Shown: positions 8,979-21,100 of the stretch, piece by piece | Layout: every line of letters starts with the position of its first letter | Position numbering within the stretch: position 1 is the stretch's first letter | Assembly: GCF_000448565.1 (NCBI RefSeq) | Contig: NZ_CM002128.1 | Location: 209,482 to 260,201, forward strand | Direction of reading: 5' to 3' | Length of the DNA: 50,720 nt | Source: Streptococcus sp. HSISM1 | GTDB taxonomy: Bacteria > Bacillota > Bacilli > Lactobacillales > Streptococcaceae | Notes under the pieces: generated by a model | Seen by the model: the letters and a program-made list of their open reading frames with translations, nothing else | Told to the model about the DNA's origin: nothing | Database searches by the model: none | Translations under genes and position numbers: made by a program

Positions 8979-9191
8979 ACATTGTACATAAAAATGTTCA
9001 TTTTATTCGTAATAAACTAGTTAGTAATAAAAATAGTGATTTAAATGTTCGGTTTTTGTTTAATTTTCCTCGTATATATAGTATAATCGTAAGTAAGATT
9101 AGGAGGAAAGCGAAGGAATGCAGTAAAAGGTTCGGAAAAGAAAATGAAAGAACTTTTCCTGATAAATTTACATGATTTTCCTGGAATCAAC
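8979..9191 (+). other. gene-free stretch with promoter-like and SD-like signals before glgB
   Basis: A TATAAT at 9082-9087 has TTTAAT (9059-9064) 17 bp upstream. It is followed by a perfect AGGAGG at 9101-9106, but the only ORF behind that is ATG-CAG-TAA at 9118-9126. A 20-codon ORF at 9144-9206 has only a weak binding site. GGAAAAG (9134-9140) and CTTTTCC (9153-9159) can form a hairpin. This may be an untranslated leader, a small RNA or the remnant of a gene. No protein gene is supported. Confidence 0.4.
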
Positions 9192-9220
9192 TTGAAAATT
9201 AATTGATTTTATAGTAAAAT
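9192..9220 (+). promoter_or_regulatory. glg operon promoter
   Basis: TTGAAA (9192-9197), a 17-bp spacer and TAAAAT (9215-9220). The predicted transcription start is near 9227, about 40 nt before the glgB ATG and just before the cre site. Confidence 0.8.
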
Positions 9221-9230
9221 AAAAACAATT

Positions 9231-9244
9231 AGAAAACGCTTTCA
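9231..9244. promoter_or_regulatory. cre (CcpA-binding) site in the glg leader
   Basis: AGAAAACGCTTTCA matches TGNAANCGNWNNCA at every fixed position but the first, and its core is nearly palindromic. It sits a few bases after the predicted start of the glg transcript, a position from which CcpA normally represses. Confidence 0.75.
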
Positions 9245-9265
9245 AAAAATAAAAGAGGTGAGTAT

Positions 9266-11173
9266 ATGGATAGAAGCACAGACTTATGGACATTTGGAAG
9301 AGGGGATAATTTCCAGCTTCAAGAGTATTTAGGTGCTCACAAGGAAACAAGGGGAGAACAAGAAGGGTATGTCTTCCGTGTTTGGGCTCCCAATGCCCAG
9401 GCGGTCGATCTGATTGGTGACTTTACTGATTGGGAAGCACGGAAAATTCCAATGGTTCGTAATGAAGGAGGCGTCTGGGAAGTTTTCTGTTCAGATGCAA
9501 AAGAGGGAGATATATACAAATATTTGGTGACACGAAATAATGGTCATCAGGTTCAAAAAATTGATCCTCTAGCGTTATGGATGGAAAAACGACCCAATAC
9601 AGGGTCTATCATTAAGACCATTCCGGAAAAGAACTGGAAAGACGGTCTTTGGAGAGCACGCCGTAAAAAATTTGGTTTTAAGGAACGACCTGTTAATATC
9701 TATGAGGTTCACGCAGGATCTTGGAAACGAAATGATGATTATAGTTCCTATACTTTCAAACAACTAAAAGAAGAACTCATCCCTTATTTGGTGGAGATGA
9801 ACTACACCCACGTAGAATTTATGCCAGTGATGGCCCATCCATTGGGATTGAGCTGGGGGTATCAGCTCATGGGCTATTTTGCCCTCGAGCAGACTTATGG
9901 TAGCCCAGAAGAATTTCAAGATTTCGTGGAAGAATGTCACCTCAACAATATCGGAGTGATCGTGGATTGGGTACCTGGCCATTTCATCATTAATGATGAT
10001 GCTTTGGCATATTATGATGGAACACCAACCTTTGAATACCAGGATGAACATCGGGCCCATAACTATGGTTGGGGGGCTTTGAACTTCGATTTAGGAAAGA
10101 ATCAAGTACAGTCATTCTTGATTTCTAGTTTGAAGTTTTGGATTGACACCTATCATTTAGATGGAATTCGGGTTGATGCCGTGAGCAATATGCTCTATCT
10201 CGATTATGATAGTGGTCCATGGACACCAAATATTGATGGGGGAAACCTCAACTATGAAGGGGTTCATTTCCTCAGACGTTTGAATGTGATTATCAAGAAC
10301 GAACACCCAGATGTTATGATGATTGCAGAAGAAAGTTCTGCTGGTCAAAAGATCACGGGTCCTGAAGAAGAAGGTGGACTTGGCTTTGACTATAAATGGA
10401 ATATGGGTTGGATGAATGATATCCTTCGATTCTACGAAGAAGATCCCGTCTACCGGAAATTTGACTTTAACCTGGTAACCTTTAGTTTCATGTATGCATT
10501 TTCTGAAAACTTCTTACTACCATTTTCACACGATGAAGTGGTGCATGGTAAGAAGAGTTTGATGCATAAGATGTGGGGAGATCGTTACAATCAATTTGCT
10601 GGACTTCGTAACCTCTTAACCTATCAGATCTGCCACCCTGGTAAGAAACTACTCTTCATGGGTTCAGAATTTGGTCAATTTTTGGAATGGAAGTCAGAAG
10701 AGCAACTGGAATGGGGCAATCTAGAGGATGAAATGAATGCGAAGATGCGTCGTTTTACTTCTCAGCTCAATCATTTCTACAAAGAACACAAGGAATTGTG
10801 GGAGATTGATGATAGCTTTGATGGCTTGGAGATTATAGATGCAGATAACCGGGATCAGAGCGTCTTGTCTATGATCCGGAAAAATCGTAAAGGCGATCTT
10901 TTGGTTTGCGTCTTCAATATGGCACCAGTAGAACGCAAGGACTTTACGATTGGTGTGCCTGTATCAGCGGTCTATGAAGAAATTTGGAATACAGAATTAG
11001 AAGAATGGGGAGGTGTCTGGAAAGAGCACAATCCGACAGTTCAGTCTCAAGATGGACTGTGGAAGGATTATGAACAAACTTTGACCTTTACTTTGCCGGC
11101 TTTAGGGGCTAGCATTTGGAAGGTGAAACGGAAGGTTCGCAAAACGAAATCTAAAACATCAGATAAAAAATGA
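9266..11173 (+). CDS. glgB: 1,4-alpha-glucan branching enzyme
   Basis: Introduces alpha-1,6 branches into glycogen in the cytoplasm. The 635-residue protein has an N-terminal CBM48-like domain (residues about 25-110, [22 protein letters not shown]) and a GH13 barrel. The nucleophile Asp lies in [16 protein letters not shown] (near residue 305), the acid Glu in MMIAEESSA (near residue 355), and the conserved [11 protein letters not shown] near residue 425. The C-terminal beta domain ends in a basic tail. ATG at 9266 has GAGGTGA 4-10 nt upstream. It is the first gene of glgBCDA and carries the promoter and cre site for the operon. Confidence 0.97.
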   Translation: MDRSTDLWTFGRGDNFQLQEYLGAHKETRGEQEGYVFRVWAPNAQAVDLIGDFTDWEARKIPMVRNEGGVWEVFCSDAKEGDIYKYLVTRNNGHQVQKIDPLALWMEKRPNTGSIIKTIPEKNWKDGLWRARRKKFGFKERPVNIYEVHAGSWKRNDDYSSYTFKQLKEELIPYLVEMNYTHVEFMPVMAHPLGLSWGYQLMGYFALEQTYGSPEEFQDFVEECHLNNIGVIVDWVPGHFIINDDALAYYDGTPTFEYQDEHRAHNYGWGALNFDLGKNQVQSFLISSLKFWIDTYHLDGIRVDAVSNMLYLDYDSGPWTPNIDGGNLNYEGVHFLRRLNVIIKNEHPDVMMIAEESSAGQKITGPEEEGGLGFDYKWNMGWMNDILRFYEEDPVYRKFDFNLVTFSFMYAFSENFLLPFSHDEVVHGKKSLMHKMWGDRYNQFAGLRNLLTYQICHPGKKLLFMGSEFGQFLEWKSEEQLEWGNLEDEMNAKMRRFTSQLNHFYKEHKELWEIDDSFDGLEIIDADNRDQSVLSMIRKNRKGDLLVCVFNMAPVERKDFTIGVPVSAVYEEIWNTELEEWGGVWKEHNPTVQSQDGLWKDYEQTLTFTLPALGASIWKVKRKVRKTKSKTSDKK

Positions 11174-11223
11174 TGATCGGTTGACTCTAAGGGAGTCCAA
11201 GCTTTAAAAAGAGGAAGTAGTCA

Positions 11224-12366
11224 ATGAAGAATGAAATGCTCGCTTTAATTCTTGCCGGAGGGCAAGGAACACGTCTTGGAAAATTAACCAAAAACATCGC
11301 GAAACCTGCGGTTCAATTTGGTGGGCGCTATCGGATTATCGATTTTGCTCTCTCAAACTGTGCCAACTCAGGAATTCACAATGTTGGTGTGATTACACAG
11401 TATCAACCACTTGCCCTTAACAGCCATATTGGGAATGGTTCCAGCTGGGGCTTGGATGGAATCAATACGGGTGTGTCTATTCTCCAACCTTATTCAGCTA
11501 GTGAAGGAAATCGGTGGTTCGAAGGAACTAGTCATGCGATTCTCCAAAACATCGACTATATCGATAGCATCAATCCGGAATATGTCTTGATTCTATCTGG
11601 GGATCATATCTACAAGATGGATTACGATGACATGCTTCAAGCACACAAGGATAATAACGCAAGCTTGACTGTTGCCGTCCTAGATGTTCCTTTGAAGGAA
11701 GCAAGCCGTTTTGGAATCATGAATACAGATGCCAATAATCGGATTGTCGAATTTGAAGAAAAACCAGCTGAACCAAAATCTACCAAGGCTTCCATGGGGA
11801 TTTACATCTTTGACTGGGCTCGTCTGCGCAATATGTTGGTTGCTGCTGAAAAGAGCGATATCGATATGTCAGACTTCGGTAAAAATGTCATTCCAACTTA
11901 TCTAGAATCAGGCGAAAGTGTTTATGCTTATGAATTCAATGGTTATTGGAAAGACGTTGGTACGATTGAGTCTCTTTGGGAAGCCAATATGGAATATATC
12001 GATCCAAATAATGCCTTGGATAGTCGCGATCGTCACTGGAAAATCTATTCACGCAACCTCATTTCTCCACCGAACTTCTTTGGGGAACATGGCCACATCG
12101 AAGATTCTCTTGTCGTCGATGGTTGTTCGGTAGACGGTACAGTCAAACACTCCATCTTATCAACAGAAGCTCAAGTTCGTGAAGGAGCAGTTGTCGAAGA
12201 TGCTGTCGTGATGAGCAATGCCATTATCGGTAAAGGAGCTGTTGTGAAACGCGCGATTATCGGAGAAGGCGCAGTCATTGCAGAAGGTGTCGTGATTGAT
12301 GGAACAGAGGAAGTACAAGTTGTCGGTTACAATGAAAAAGTGGGGGTAGCAACAGATGAAGATTGA
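11224..12366 (+). CDS. glgC: glucose-1-phosphate adenylyltransferase, catalytic subunit
   Basis: Makes ADP-glucose from ATP and glucose-1-phosphate, the committed step of glycogen synthesis. The 380-residue protein starts with the nucleotidyltransferase signature [12 protein letters not shown] (residues 11-22), followed by [19 protein letters not shown]. It ends in a left-handed beta-helix with hexapeptide-type repeats ([21 protein letters not shown]). AGAGGAAG lies about 6 nt upstream of ATG 11224. It overlaps glgD by 11 bp, and the two products probably form a GlgC/GlgD hetero-oligomer as in other Firmicutes. Confidence 0.97.
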   Translation: MKNEMLALILAGGQGTRLGKLTKNIAKPAVQFGGRYRIIDFALSNCANSGIHNVGVITQYQPLALNSHIGNGSSWGLDGINTGVSILQPYSASEGNRWFEGTSHAILQNIDYIDSINPEYVLILSGDHIYKMDYDDMLQAHKDNNASLTVAVLDVPLKEASRFGIMNTDANNRIVEFEEKPAEPKSTKASMGIYIFDWARLRNMLVAAEKSDIDMSDFGKNVIPTYLESGESVYAYEFNGYWKDVGTIESLWEANMEYIDPNNALDSRDRHWKIYSRNLISPPNFFGEHGHIEDSLVVDGCSVDGTVKHSILSTEAQVREGAVVEDAVVMSNAIIGKGAVVKRAIIGEGAVIAEGVVIDGTEEVQVVGYNEKVGVATDED

Positions 12367-13492
12367 TAAATATTCAGCCATTTTAGGAAATACAGTTGGG
12401 TATCATGATATGTCCACTTTGACCAGCCATCGTCCGGTAGCATCCCTACCGTTTGATGGGAAATACCGCTTAATCGACTTCCCATTGTCTAGTCTTGCAA
12501 ATGCTGGTATTCGTAGTGTTTTTGGGATTTTCCAACAAGAAAATATTAGTTCGGTCTTTGACCATATTCGTTCAGGTCGTGAGTGGGGCTTGTCTACTTT
12601 ATTGAGCCACTATTACCTCGGAATCTATAATACCCCAGTTGAAAATACAACGGTAGGGCCAGAATACTACCAACAATTATTGACCTATTTGAAACGGTCT
12701 GGTTCTAATCAAACAGTTGCTTTGAACTGTGATGTATTAATGAATATTGACCTCAATCAGATTTTCCACCTTCATAATACCGTTGACCGTCCGATTACAG
12801 TTGTTTACAAAAAGTTGCATCTTCAAAATATCTCTGAAGTCAATGCTGTCTTGAAAATTGATGAAACAGACCATGTTACAGAGCAAAGACTTTTTGATGG
12901 CAAGGATCCTGACGAAGTCTACAACATGTCAACAGATGTCTTTATTGTGGACACTCCTTGGTTGATTGAAAAAATTGAAGAAGAAGCCAAGAAAGAATAC
13001 CCACAAAAATTGCGCTATATCTTGCGTGATTTGGCGGTGGAATACAATGCTTTTGCCTTTGAATATACAGGTTACTTAGCCAATATTCATTCAGTTGAAT
13101 CATACTACCATGCAAACTTGGATATGTTGGAAAACCAAAAATTCATGAAGCTCTTTTCACCAAACCAAAAGGTGTATACGAAAGTGAAGAATGAAGAACC
13201 AACGTATTATTCCAAGACTTCACATATTAAAACGTCTCAATTTGCTTCGGGTAGTATTGTAGAAGGAACCGTTGAACGTTCCATTGTTTCACGTCGGGTA
13301 CGCCTTTATGAAGGTTCAGAGGTCCGCAGTAGCCTTCTCTTCCCTGGTGTTGTGATTCATGAAAATGCAATCGTCGAACATGCCATTCTGGATAAGGGTG
13401 TTGAAGTGGCTGCTGGTGTGACGATTCGTGGGACAGAAGAAGCACCTGTCGTGGTTAAAAAAGGAACGATTGTTACAGAGGATATTGTCTAA
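12356..13492 (+). CDS. glgD: glucose-1-phosphate adenylyltransferase, regulatory subunit
   Basis: The 378-residue protein is a GlgC paralogue with the same two-domain layout ([17 protein letters not shown] near residue 30, C-terminal beta-helix from about 290). It lacks the catalytic GGxGxRL nucleotide-binding loop, having [10 protein letters not shown] at that place. This is the known GlgD pattern: a poorly active subunit that stimulates GlgC. Its start lies inside the end of glgC, and its stop shares a base with the glgA ATG, so translation of all three is probably coupled. Confidence 0.96.
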   Translation: MKIDKYSAILGNTVGYHDMSTLTSHRPVASLPFDGKYRLIDFPLSSLANAGIRSVFGIFQQENISSVFDHIRSGREWGLSTLLSHYYLGIYNTPVENTTVGPEYYQQLLTYLKRSGSNQTVALNCDVLMNIDLNQIFHLHNTVDRPITVVYKKLHLQNISEVNAVLKIDETDHVTEQRLFDGKDPDEVYNMSTDVFIVDTPWLIEKIEEEAKKEYPQKLRYILRDLAVEYNAFAFEYTGYLANIHSVESYYHANLDMLENQKFMKLFSPNQKVYTKVKNEEPTYYSKTSHIKTSQFASGSIVEGTVERSIVSRRVRLYEGSEVRSSLLFPGVVIHENAIVEHAILDKGVEVAAGVTIRGTEEAPVVVKKGTIVTEDIV

Positions 13493-14919
13493 TGAAACTA
13501 TTATTTGTTGCAGCTGAAGGAGCACCGTTTTCTAAAACAGGTGGTTTGGGAGACGTTATTGGCGCTCTTCCTAAATCCTTAGCGAAAAGTGGTCATGATG
13601 TGCGCGTGATCCTCCCTTACTATGATATGGTAGAGGCTAAGTTTGGAGATCAAATCGAAGATGTCTTGCATTTTGAGACCAAGGTTGGCTGGAGAAGTCA
13701 ATATGTTGGTGTGAAACGCATTGTGCGCGATGGAGTCACCTTTTACTTTATTGATAACCAACATTATTTCTTTAGAGGTCATGTGTATGGTGACTTCGAT
13801 GATGGCGAACGCTTTGCCTTCTTCCAGCTCGCGGCCTTAGAAACGATGGAACGGGTTGACTTCATTCCAGATGTTCTTCATGCCCATGATTATCATACAG
13901 CGATGATTCCTTTCTTGCTTAAGGAAAAATACCGTTGGATTCAAGCTTACCATGGGATTAAAACAGTATTGACCATCCATAATTTGGAATTCCAAGGTCA
14001 GTTTGACCCAGGAATGTTGTGGGATTTATTCGGAGTGGGATTTGAACGCTATGCAGACGGAACACTTCGGTGGAATGATTGCCTGAATTGGATGAAAGCC
14101 GGCATTCTATATGCTGACCGTGTGACAACCGTATCTCCTAGTTATGCACATGAGATTATGACTTCTGAATATGGTTGTGGCTTGGATCAGATCCTTCGGA
14201 TGGAGTCTGGCAAGGTGACCGGTATTGTTAACGGGATTGATGCAGATCTGTATAATCCTGAAACGGATCCACTCTTGACGTATCACTTCAGTCTCTCAGA
14301 TCTTTCAGGTAAAGCAGCTAGCAAACGAGCTCTTCAAGAACGTGTTGGTCTACCTGTTCGCGATGATGTTCCTTTGTTTGGGATCGTCTCTCGTTTGACA
14401 CGTCAAAAAGGCTTTGACGTTGTGGTAGAAGAGTTGCATCAACTCTTGCAAAAGGATATTCAGATTGTCTTGCTCGGTACAGGAGATCCTGGATTTGAAA
14501 ATGCCTTTGCTTGGTTTGGTCAAGCCTACCCAGATAAACTTTCAGCCAATATCACATTTGATGTCCAATTGGCCCAAGAAATCTATGCAGCGTCGGATGT
14601 CTTCTTGATGCCAAGCCGCTTTGAACCATGTGGCCTTTCTCAAATGATGGCCATGCGTTATGGAACCCTTCCTCTGGTGCATGAAGTCGGCGGACTTCGA
14701 GATACGGTCCAACCGTATAATGCTGTTGATGGAAGTGGAACAGGCTTTAGCTTCAATAATTTGTCTGGTTATTGGTTTAACTGGGCAGTTGATGAGGCAT
14801 TAGCTGTCTACTACAATGACAAACAGGCTTGGTATGGTCTCCAAGAACAAGCTATGACGCGTGACTTCTCATGGGATACAGCTAGTCAACGATACAATGA
14901 TTTGTACCAATCCTTATAA
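13492..14919 (+). CDS. glgA: glycogen synthase (ADP-glucose type)
   Basis: Extends alpha-1,4-glucan chains from ADP-glucose. The 475-residue protein is a GT5-family GT-B enzyme. The N-terminal [13 protein letters not shown] motif (residues 15-27) binds ADP-glucose. [11 protein letters not shown] lies near residue 125, and the C-terminal Rossmann domain contains [10 protein letters not shown] and the retaining-enzyme motif [17 protein letters not shown] (near residue 380). The start codon overlaps the glgD stop (TAATG). It is the last gene before a terminator. No glycogen phosphorylase gene is in this operon, so glycogen breakdown must be encoded elsewhere. Confidence 0.97.
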   Translation: MKLLFVAAEGAPFSKTGGLGDVIGALPKSLAKSGHDVRVILPYYDMVEAKFGDQIEDVLHFETKVGWRSQYVGVKRIVRDGVTFYFIDNQHYFFRGHVYGDFDDGERFAFFQLAALETMERVDFIPDVLHAHDYHTAMIPFLLKEKYRWIQAYHGIKTVLTIHNLEFQGQFDPGMLWDLFGVGFERYADGTLRWNDCLNWMKAGILYADRVTTVSPSYAHEIMTSEYGCGLDQILRMESGKVTGIVNGIDADLYNPETDPLLTYHFSLSDLSGKAASKRALQERVGLPVRDDVPLFGIVSRLTRQKGFDVVVEELHQLLQKDIQIVLLGTGDPGFENAFAWFGQAYPDKLSANITFDVQLAQEIYAASDVFLMPSRFEPCGLSQMMAMRYGTLPLVHEVGGLRDTVQPYNAVDGSGTGFSFNNLSGYWFNWAVDEALAVYYNDKQAWYGLQEQAMTRDFSWDTASQRYNDLYQSL

Positions 14920-14935
14920 ATAGATCTATGATACT

Positions 14936-14957
14936 AACGCCTTTCGAGGCGTTTTTT
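14936..14957 (+). terminator. glg operon terminator
   Basis: AACGCCT-TTCG-AGGCGTT (14936-14953), a 7-bp stem with a UUCG loop, followed by a T run to 14957. Confidence 0.9.
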
Positions 14958-15151
14958 GGTTTGCTTTCTTCCGATAAAGAAAACGGTTTATTTTTTGAGT
15001 TTTAGAGCTTGCTAAAATAGAAGAAAAAAGATAAGATAGGTAAAGGTAAAAAATCCCGGGAAGGTTCTTATTTCTGGAAAGGATCCCATCCTCTCTAAAA
15101 ATAATCAGGTCCCTGCTCGAGGGTTAAATATTACTATATAGGAATTTTAGG

Positions 15152-18100
15152 ATGAAAAAAGCGAAACAAACGTTTGAAAAAATGACCAAATATTCGATTC
15201 GGAAATTATCTGTCGGTGTTGGTCCGGTGGCCATTGGAGCCTTTTTATTAGGAGGAAGCTTGTTAGGAGCTCGTCCTGTCCAAGCTGATCAGATGACTCT
15301 ACCTGCTCATGTTCACTTAGGATATGTGACAGAAGAAGAGCTGACTGCTGAAGAAAAAGCACAGGTGATTCATGCAATCCCTGAAGAGTATCAAAATGAA
15401 GATACTTTCTATCTCGTCTATAAGAAGAAGGAAGCAATTCAGTCGGTTCTTCCTCAGACAGGAAGTCAGGAAGTCGCCCTTTTTGGGCTAAGTCTAGCCA
15501 CAGCTTCCTTTGCGGTCCTCTTACTCTCTAAAAAGCACCGGAAGAAGGTCATGGGCGTCCTTTTGATTGGAGCCATGGGACAAAGTCTTCTACTTCCAGT
15601 TGAAGTCGCAGCCCTACAAAATCAAGTTTTGCGCGCCTATAATCAGGATCTTGCGATCGCATCGAGCAAAGATCTTGCAAATGGCGTGATTCAAATTGAC
15701 GGCTATGACTATATTGGTTATCTGCGCTACCCGTCAGTCCAAAAGACGAGCTTACGAGAGCCAAAGGCTATGCAGGAAACGAAACCTTCTGTAGAAGGAA
15801 CGATCAAAACAAGTACAGGTATTCCACAAGTGGAAGCACAAGCGCGTGTGACCCCAGAAGTCTCTCCAGCCTTTCCTCAAGTTGAAAAACCAAGCCTGGA
15901 AGTCTCTACTGAGCCTGTGCCATTTGAAACTGTCAAACAAGCTGATCCTACATTACCTAAAGGGCAAACCAAGGTGCTGACTGCTGGTCAAAATGGGGAG
16001 CGGACCCTATTGACAGAAGTGAGTGTGGTAGATGGGCAAGAAGTTCGCAGAGTCGTTGAAAGCAAGGTCACTAAAGAACCAGTTTCACAAATTCTTGCTG
16101 TTGGGACAAAAGAGGATGTTCAACCAAGTCCACAACCTACCCCAGTGGTCACAGCTAAGGGGACACAAGAAGAAGGTCATGTCGGTGAAGCTCCTATTCA
16201 ACCGGAGAACCCAGCCTATACAGGTGTGGTGGAAGCTAAGGGGACACAAGAAGAAAGCCATGTTGGCGAAGCTCCTGTTCAACCAGAGAACCCAGCCTAT
16301 ACAGGTGTGGTGGAAGCCAAGGGGACACAAGAAGAAGGCCATGTCGGCGAAGCTCCTGTTCAACCAGAGACTCCAGCCTATACAGGTGTAGTAGAAGCCA
16401 AGGGAACACAGGAAGAAGGCTATGTCGGCGAAGCTCCTGTTCAACCAGAGAACCCAGCCTATACAGGTGTGGTGGAAGCTAAGGGAACACAGGAAGAAGG
16501 CCATGTCGGCGAAGCTCCTGTTCAACCAGAGAACCCAGCCTATACAGGTGTGGTGGAAGCTAAGGGAACACAGGAAGAAGGTCATGTCGGCGAAGCCCCT
16601 GTTCAACCGGAGAACCCAGCTTACCAAGTGGCCGAAGGGACGGTAACAGAGACAGAAACGGTAATCCTTCCATATGAAACAGAGTATGTAACGGATACCA
16701 ATCGTTACACCGATGAAGAAAGCCTTCTTCAGAAAGGGGAGGCTGGTAGTCAGGAGATTCGTCATGTTTATAAGACGTTCAATGGTGAGAAGATTGGCGA
16801 GCCTCTCAGTACGACCACTGAAACGGTAAAAGCTCCTGTGACAGAAAAAATTAGTCGTGGAAGTAAGGCGATTGAAGGCCAAACAGAGGATGTTTCGTTT
16901 GAGGAAATTCCATTTAAGACGGTAACCGAACAAGATGCTACCTTGCTAAAAGGAACTGAAAGAGTTTCTCAAGCCGGTAAGAATGGGAAGAAGAAAATCA
17001 CCAAGGTCTACAAGACCATTAAGGGAGTTAAGACAACGGATGCTCCTACGATTTCTGAGGAAGTAGTTGAACAAGCGCAAGATCAGATCATTCAACAAGG
17101 GGCCAAAGAACTTGACAAGCCAACCTTGACTTTGACCCAGGTCGATAAGGAAGAATTGAAGCGCAGTGCTAAAGCTACTTATCGTTTGGACAAACCAGAC
17201 GGTGTGACCATCAAGTCCATCCAGGCTGTATTGAAGAAGGGTGATCAAGTGGTGAAAACCCTGACCCTTTCAGAGACGGACTTGGCAGCTGCTTTAGCGG
17301 ACTTGGACTACTACAAGGATTATACGCTCGCAACGACCATGGTGTATGACCGTGGAAATGGGGATGAAGAAGAAGTTCTCAAGGAAGAACCACTGAGAAT
17401 TGATCTTAAAAAAGTTGAAATCAAAAACATCAAGGAAACCAGTCTGATTAGCGTGGATGACCAAGGTCTTGAGACCGATAGCAGCCTCTTGTCTGAAACA
17501 CCATCAGATGTGAAGCCTTACTACTTAAAGGTCACCACCCATGATAATAAGATTACAAAACTAGCCGTTGATAAAATTGAAGAAGTAACGGTAGATGGCG
17601 CAACCCTATACAAAGTAACAGCCAAAGCTCCTGATCTCATCCAACGGACTGCGGACAACCAGTTCAGTGAGGACTATGTCCACTATATTGCGAAACCCAA
17701 AGCTCATGAAGGTGATGTCTACTACAATTTCAACGAACTTGTAAAAGCCATGCAAGCCAATCCGACTGGTACCTTTAAGCTTGGTAGCAATATGAATGCG
17801 GCTAATGTCCAGCCAGCAGGGAAATCCTATGTGACCAATGCCTTCAAGGGAATTTTGGAAAGTACGGATGGGAATACATTTGCCATCCATAACATTACAA
17901 GACCATTATTTGGAAACATCGAAGGTGGCTCGGTTAAGAATCTCTTGCTTGAAAATGTCAATATTGACCTACCTGGGACAGATCGAGTAGCCCCAATCGC
18001 AGGTGTTATCAAAAACAATGCAACTGTCGAGAATGTTAAAGTAACAGGAAGTGTTGTCGGGAACAATGACGTAGCAGGAATTGTCAATAAAATTGATGGT

Positions 18101-21100
18101 AGTGGGAAGGTCAGCAACGTTGCCTTTATCGGGAAACTGCACGCTGCTGGTAACAAAGGTGGCTATCTAGCGGGTGTTGTTGGTGAGAACTGGAAAGGTA
18201 TCGTAGAAAAAGCTTACGTTGATGCTGAAATCACTGGGAACAAAGCCAAAGCGGCAGGTCTCGTTTATTCCTCTCAAAATGGTGGTAATAACCATACAGT
18301 CGGTAAAGAAGGGGTTCTCAGAAACTCCGTTGCTAAAGGTTCAATTGAACTGAAAGAAGCGGTTCAATCGGGTGGCTTACTGGGGACCAACTGGGCCTTG
18401 GGGACTATTGAAGACAACATCACCATGATGAAAGTCAAGACGGGTGAGATGGTCTTTGGTCACTCAGATATTGACGCAGATGATTACTTCACCTATTCAA
18501 GAACCAAGCGCAATTACAGTGTGGAAGGCGTGAGTGAAGGGAAGAAATCCTTTAACAACTCCCGTAAAATCCCTAGCATCTCGCTGGCAGAAGCTGAGCA
18601 GAAAATCGATGCAATGGGAATCACTGCTGATAAATTTACCAGCAGTAAACCGATTGAAGATACACTCAATCACCTTGTTAGCAAAGACGATCAATACAAG
18701 GCCATCACTGCTTACGATGCGACTCGTGAGCTAGCTTACCGCAATATTGCTAAATTGCAACCTTTCTATAATAAAGAATGGATTGTCGACCAAGGGAATA
18801 AATTGGCTGCAGCGAGTCCTCTCTTGACCAAGGAAGTCTTGTCTGTGACGGCTATGAAGGGCAATGATTTTGTCACGGAACTAGCGGATGCGGATCACAT
18901 CCTTATCCATTATGCGGATAAGACCAAAGATATCTTTAGCATGACACCGAAAGACTCTAAAGTTAAACAAGTCAAAGAGTACAGTGTGGCGGAGCTCGGT
19001 GAAGTGGTCTACACTCCAAATATGGTGGACAAAGACCGGAGCGATCTCATTAGTGCCATTGTTGAAAAATTAAGTCCAGTCGAATTGCAATCAGATCCAA
19101 TCTACACACATCTTGGTCGAACAGGTCCTAACAAAGTCAATGCCATTAAGAACCTTTACCTCGAAGAAAGCTTCCAAGAAGTCAAGGACAATCTGACTCA
19201 CTTTGTCAAACAGTTGGTTGAAAACCAAGACCATCAATTGAATACAGATGAAGCTGCCAAACGTGCGCTCATTAAGAAGATTGATGATAATAAGGCTGCT
19301 GTTCTTTTGGGTCTTTCTTACCTCAACCGTTATTACGGAGTGAAGTTTGATGATGTCCATCTCAAACAGCTCATGTTGTTCAAGCCAGACTTCTATGGTA
19401 AGAATGTTGATGTCTTAGACCGCTTGATTGAAATTGGTTCAAAAGAAGACTATATCAAAGGGACTCGTACCCACGATGCCTTCCGTGAAGTCGTGGCTAA
19501 ATCGACTCTGTCTGGAAATCTTAATGACTTCCTGAAGTACAATATGGAGCTCTTTACAAGTGATACAGACTTGAATGATTGGTTTATCAAAGCAACCAAA
19601 GATAATGTCTATATTGTAGAGCCAAAAACAACAACTCCTGAGTTTGCCGATAAGAAACATCGAGCATACGAAGGCTTAAACAATGATGTGCATGGTAAAA
19701 TGATCTTGCCACTCTTGAACTTAAAAGATGCCCATATGTTCTTGATTTCAACCTACAATACCATGGCCTATAGTTCCTTCGAGAAATATGGTAAGAACAC
19801 GGAAGCGGAACGAACTGCCTTCAAAGCGGAAATCGATAAGGTGGCTAAAGGACAACAGAATTACCTGGATTTCTGGTCACGTCTAGCAACGGATAAGGTT
19901 CGCAATCAGCTCCTGAAGAGCAACAATATGGTGCCGACCCCTGTTCTTGATAACCAAAACTATAAGGGCATTAGTACAGATCGCTATGGACACACAGATA
20001 GTGGCAAAGATGTCGCTCCAATCCGTGAATTGTATGGGCCTACCGATCGTTACCATGCGACAGATTGGCGCATGGGAGCAGTGGCGCGAATTTACGGAAA
20101 TCCATATAAAGACGACTCTGTCTTCTTCATGGTGACCGATATGATCAGTGACTTTGGGGTGTCTGCCTTTACCCACGAAACGACGCACGTCAATGACCGT
20201 ATGGTTTACTTAGGTGGTTGGAGACACCGCGAAGGAACAGATATTGAAGCCTTTGCCCAAGGAATGCTCCAAACACCATCCGTATCCAATCCAAATGGAG
20301 AATACAAGGCCCTAGGCCTCAATATGGCCTATGAACGTCCTAACGATGGCAACCAATGGTACAATACCAATCCAAACAATCTTCAATCACGCGATGAAAT
20401 TGATCGCTACATGAAAGGTTATAACGATACGCTCATGCTTCTGGATTATCTTGAAGGAGAAGCTGTATTGGACAAACATAGTAAGGACTTAAACAATGCT
20501 TGGTTCAAGAAGGTTGATAAACAGTACCGTGGAGCCAACACCAAGAATCAATTCGATAAGGTACGTCCTTTGAATGATGAGGAAAAAGCCATTGCTTTAA
20601 ACACAGTAGATGAACTCATTACCAATAATTTCATGACCAACCGTGGTCCTGGAAATGGCGTCTATAATCCATCTGACTTTGGTTCAGCCTATGTGACTGT
20701 GCCGATGATGACAGGTATCTATGGTGGGAACACCAGTGAAGGGGCTCCTGGAGCGATGTCCTTCAAACACAATACTTTCAGGATTTGGGGCTATTATGGC
20801 TATGAAAAAGGATTCCTAGGTTATGCTTCGAACAAGTATAAACAAGAGTCCAAACAAGCTGGACTTGCCACTCTAGGAGATGACTTCGTCATTCAGAAAA
20901 TTTCTGATGGAAGATTCAGTACCCTTGAAGACTGGAAGAAAGCTTACTTCAATGAAGTGGTAACCAGTGCCAAAAACGGAATTCAGGCTATTGACATCGA
21001 TGGGAAGACCTACAATAGCTATGAAGACTTGAAACGTGCATTTGCTGAAGCAGTGGATAAAGATAAGGGTACTCTAAGTAACGGTTCTGTCAAATTTGAC

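Noticed and set aside
16085-16933. Long minus-strand ORF of 282 aa with repeated Cys/Phe-rich units
   Set aside because: It is the antisense reading of the 81-bp repeats in the M26 protease. The repeat period is a multiple of three, so every frame stays open. There is no binding site or promoter.
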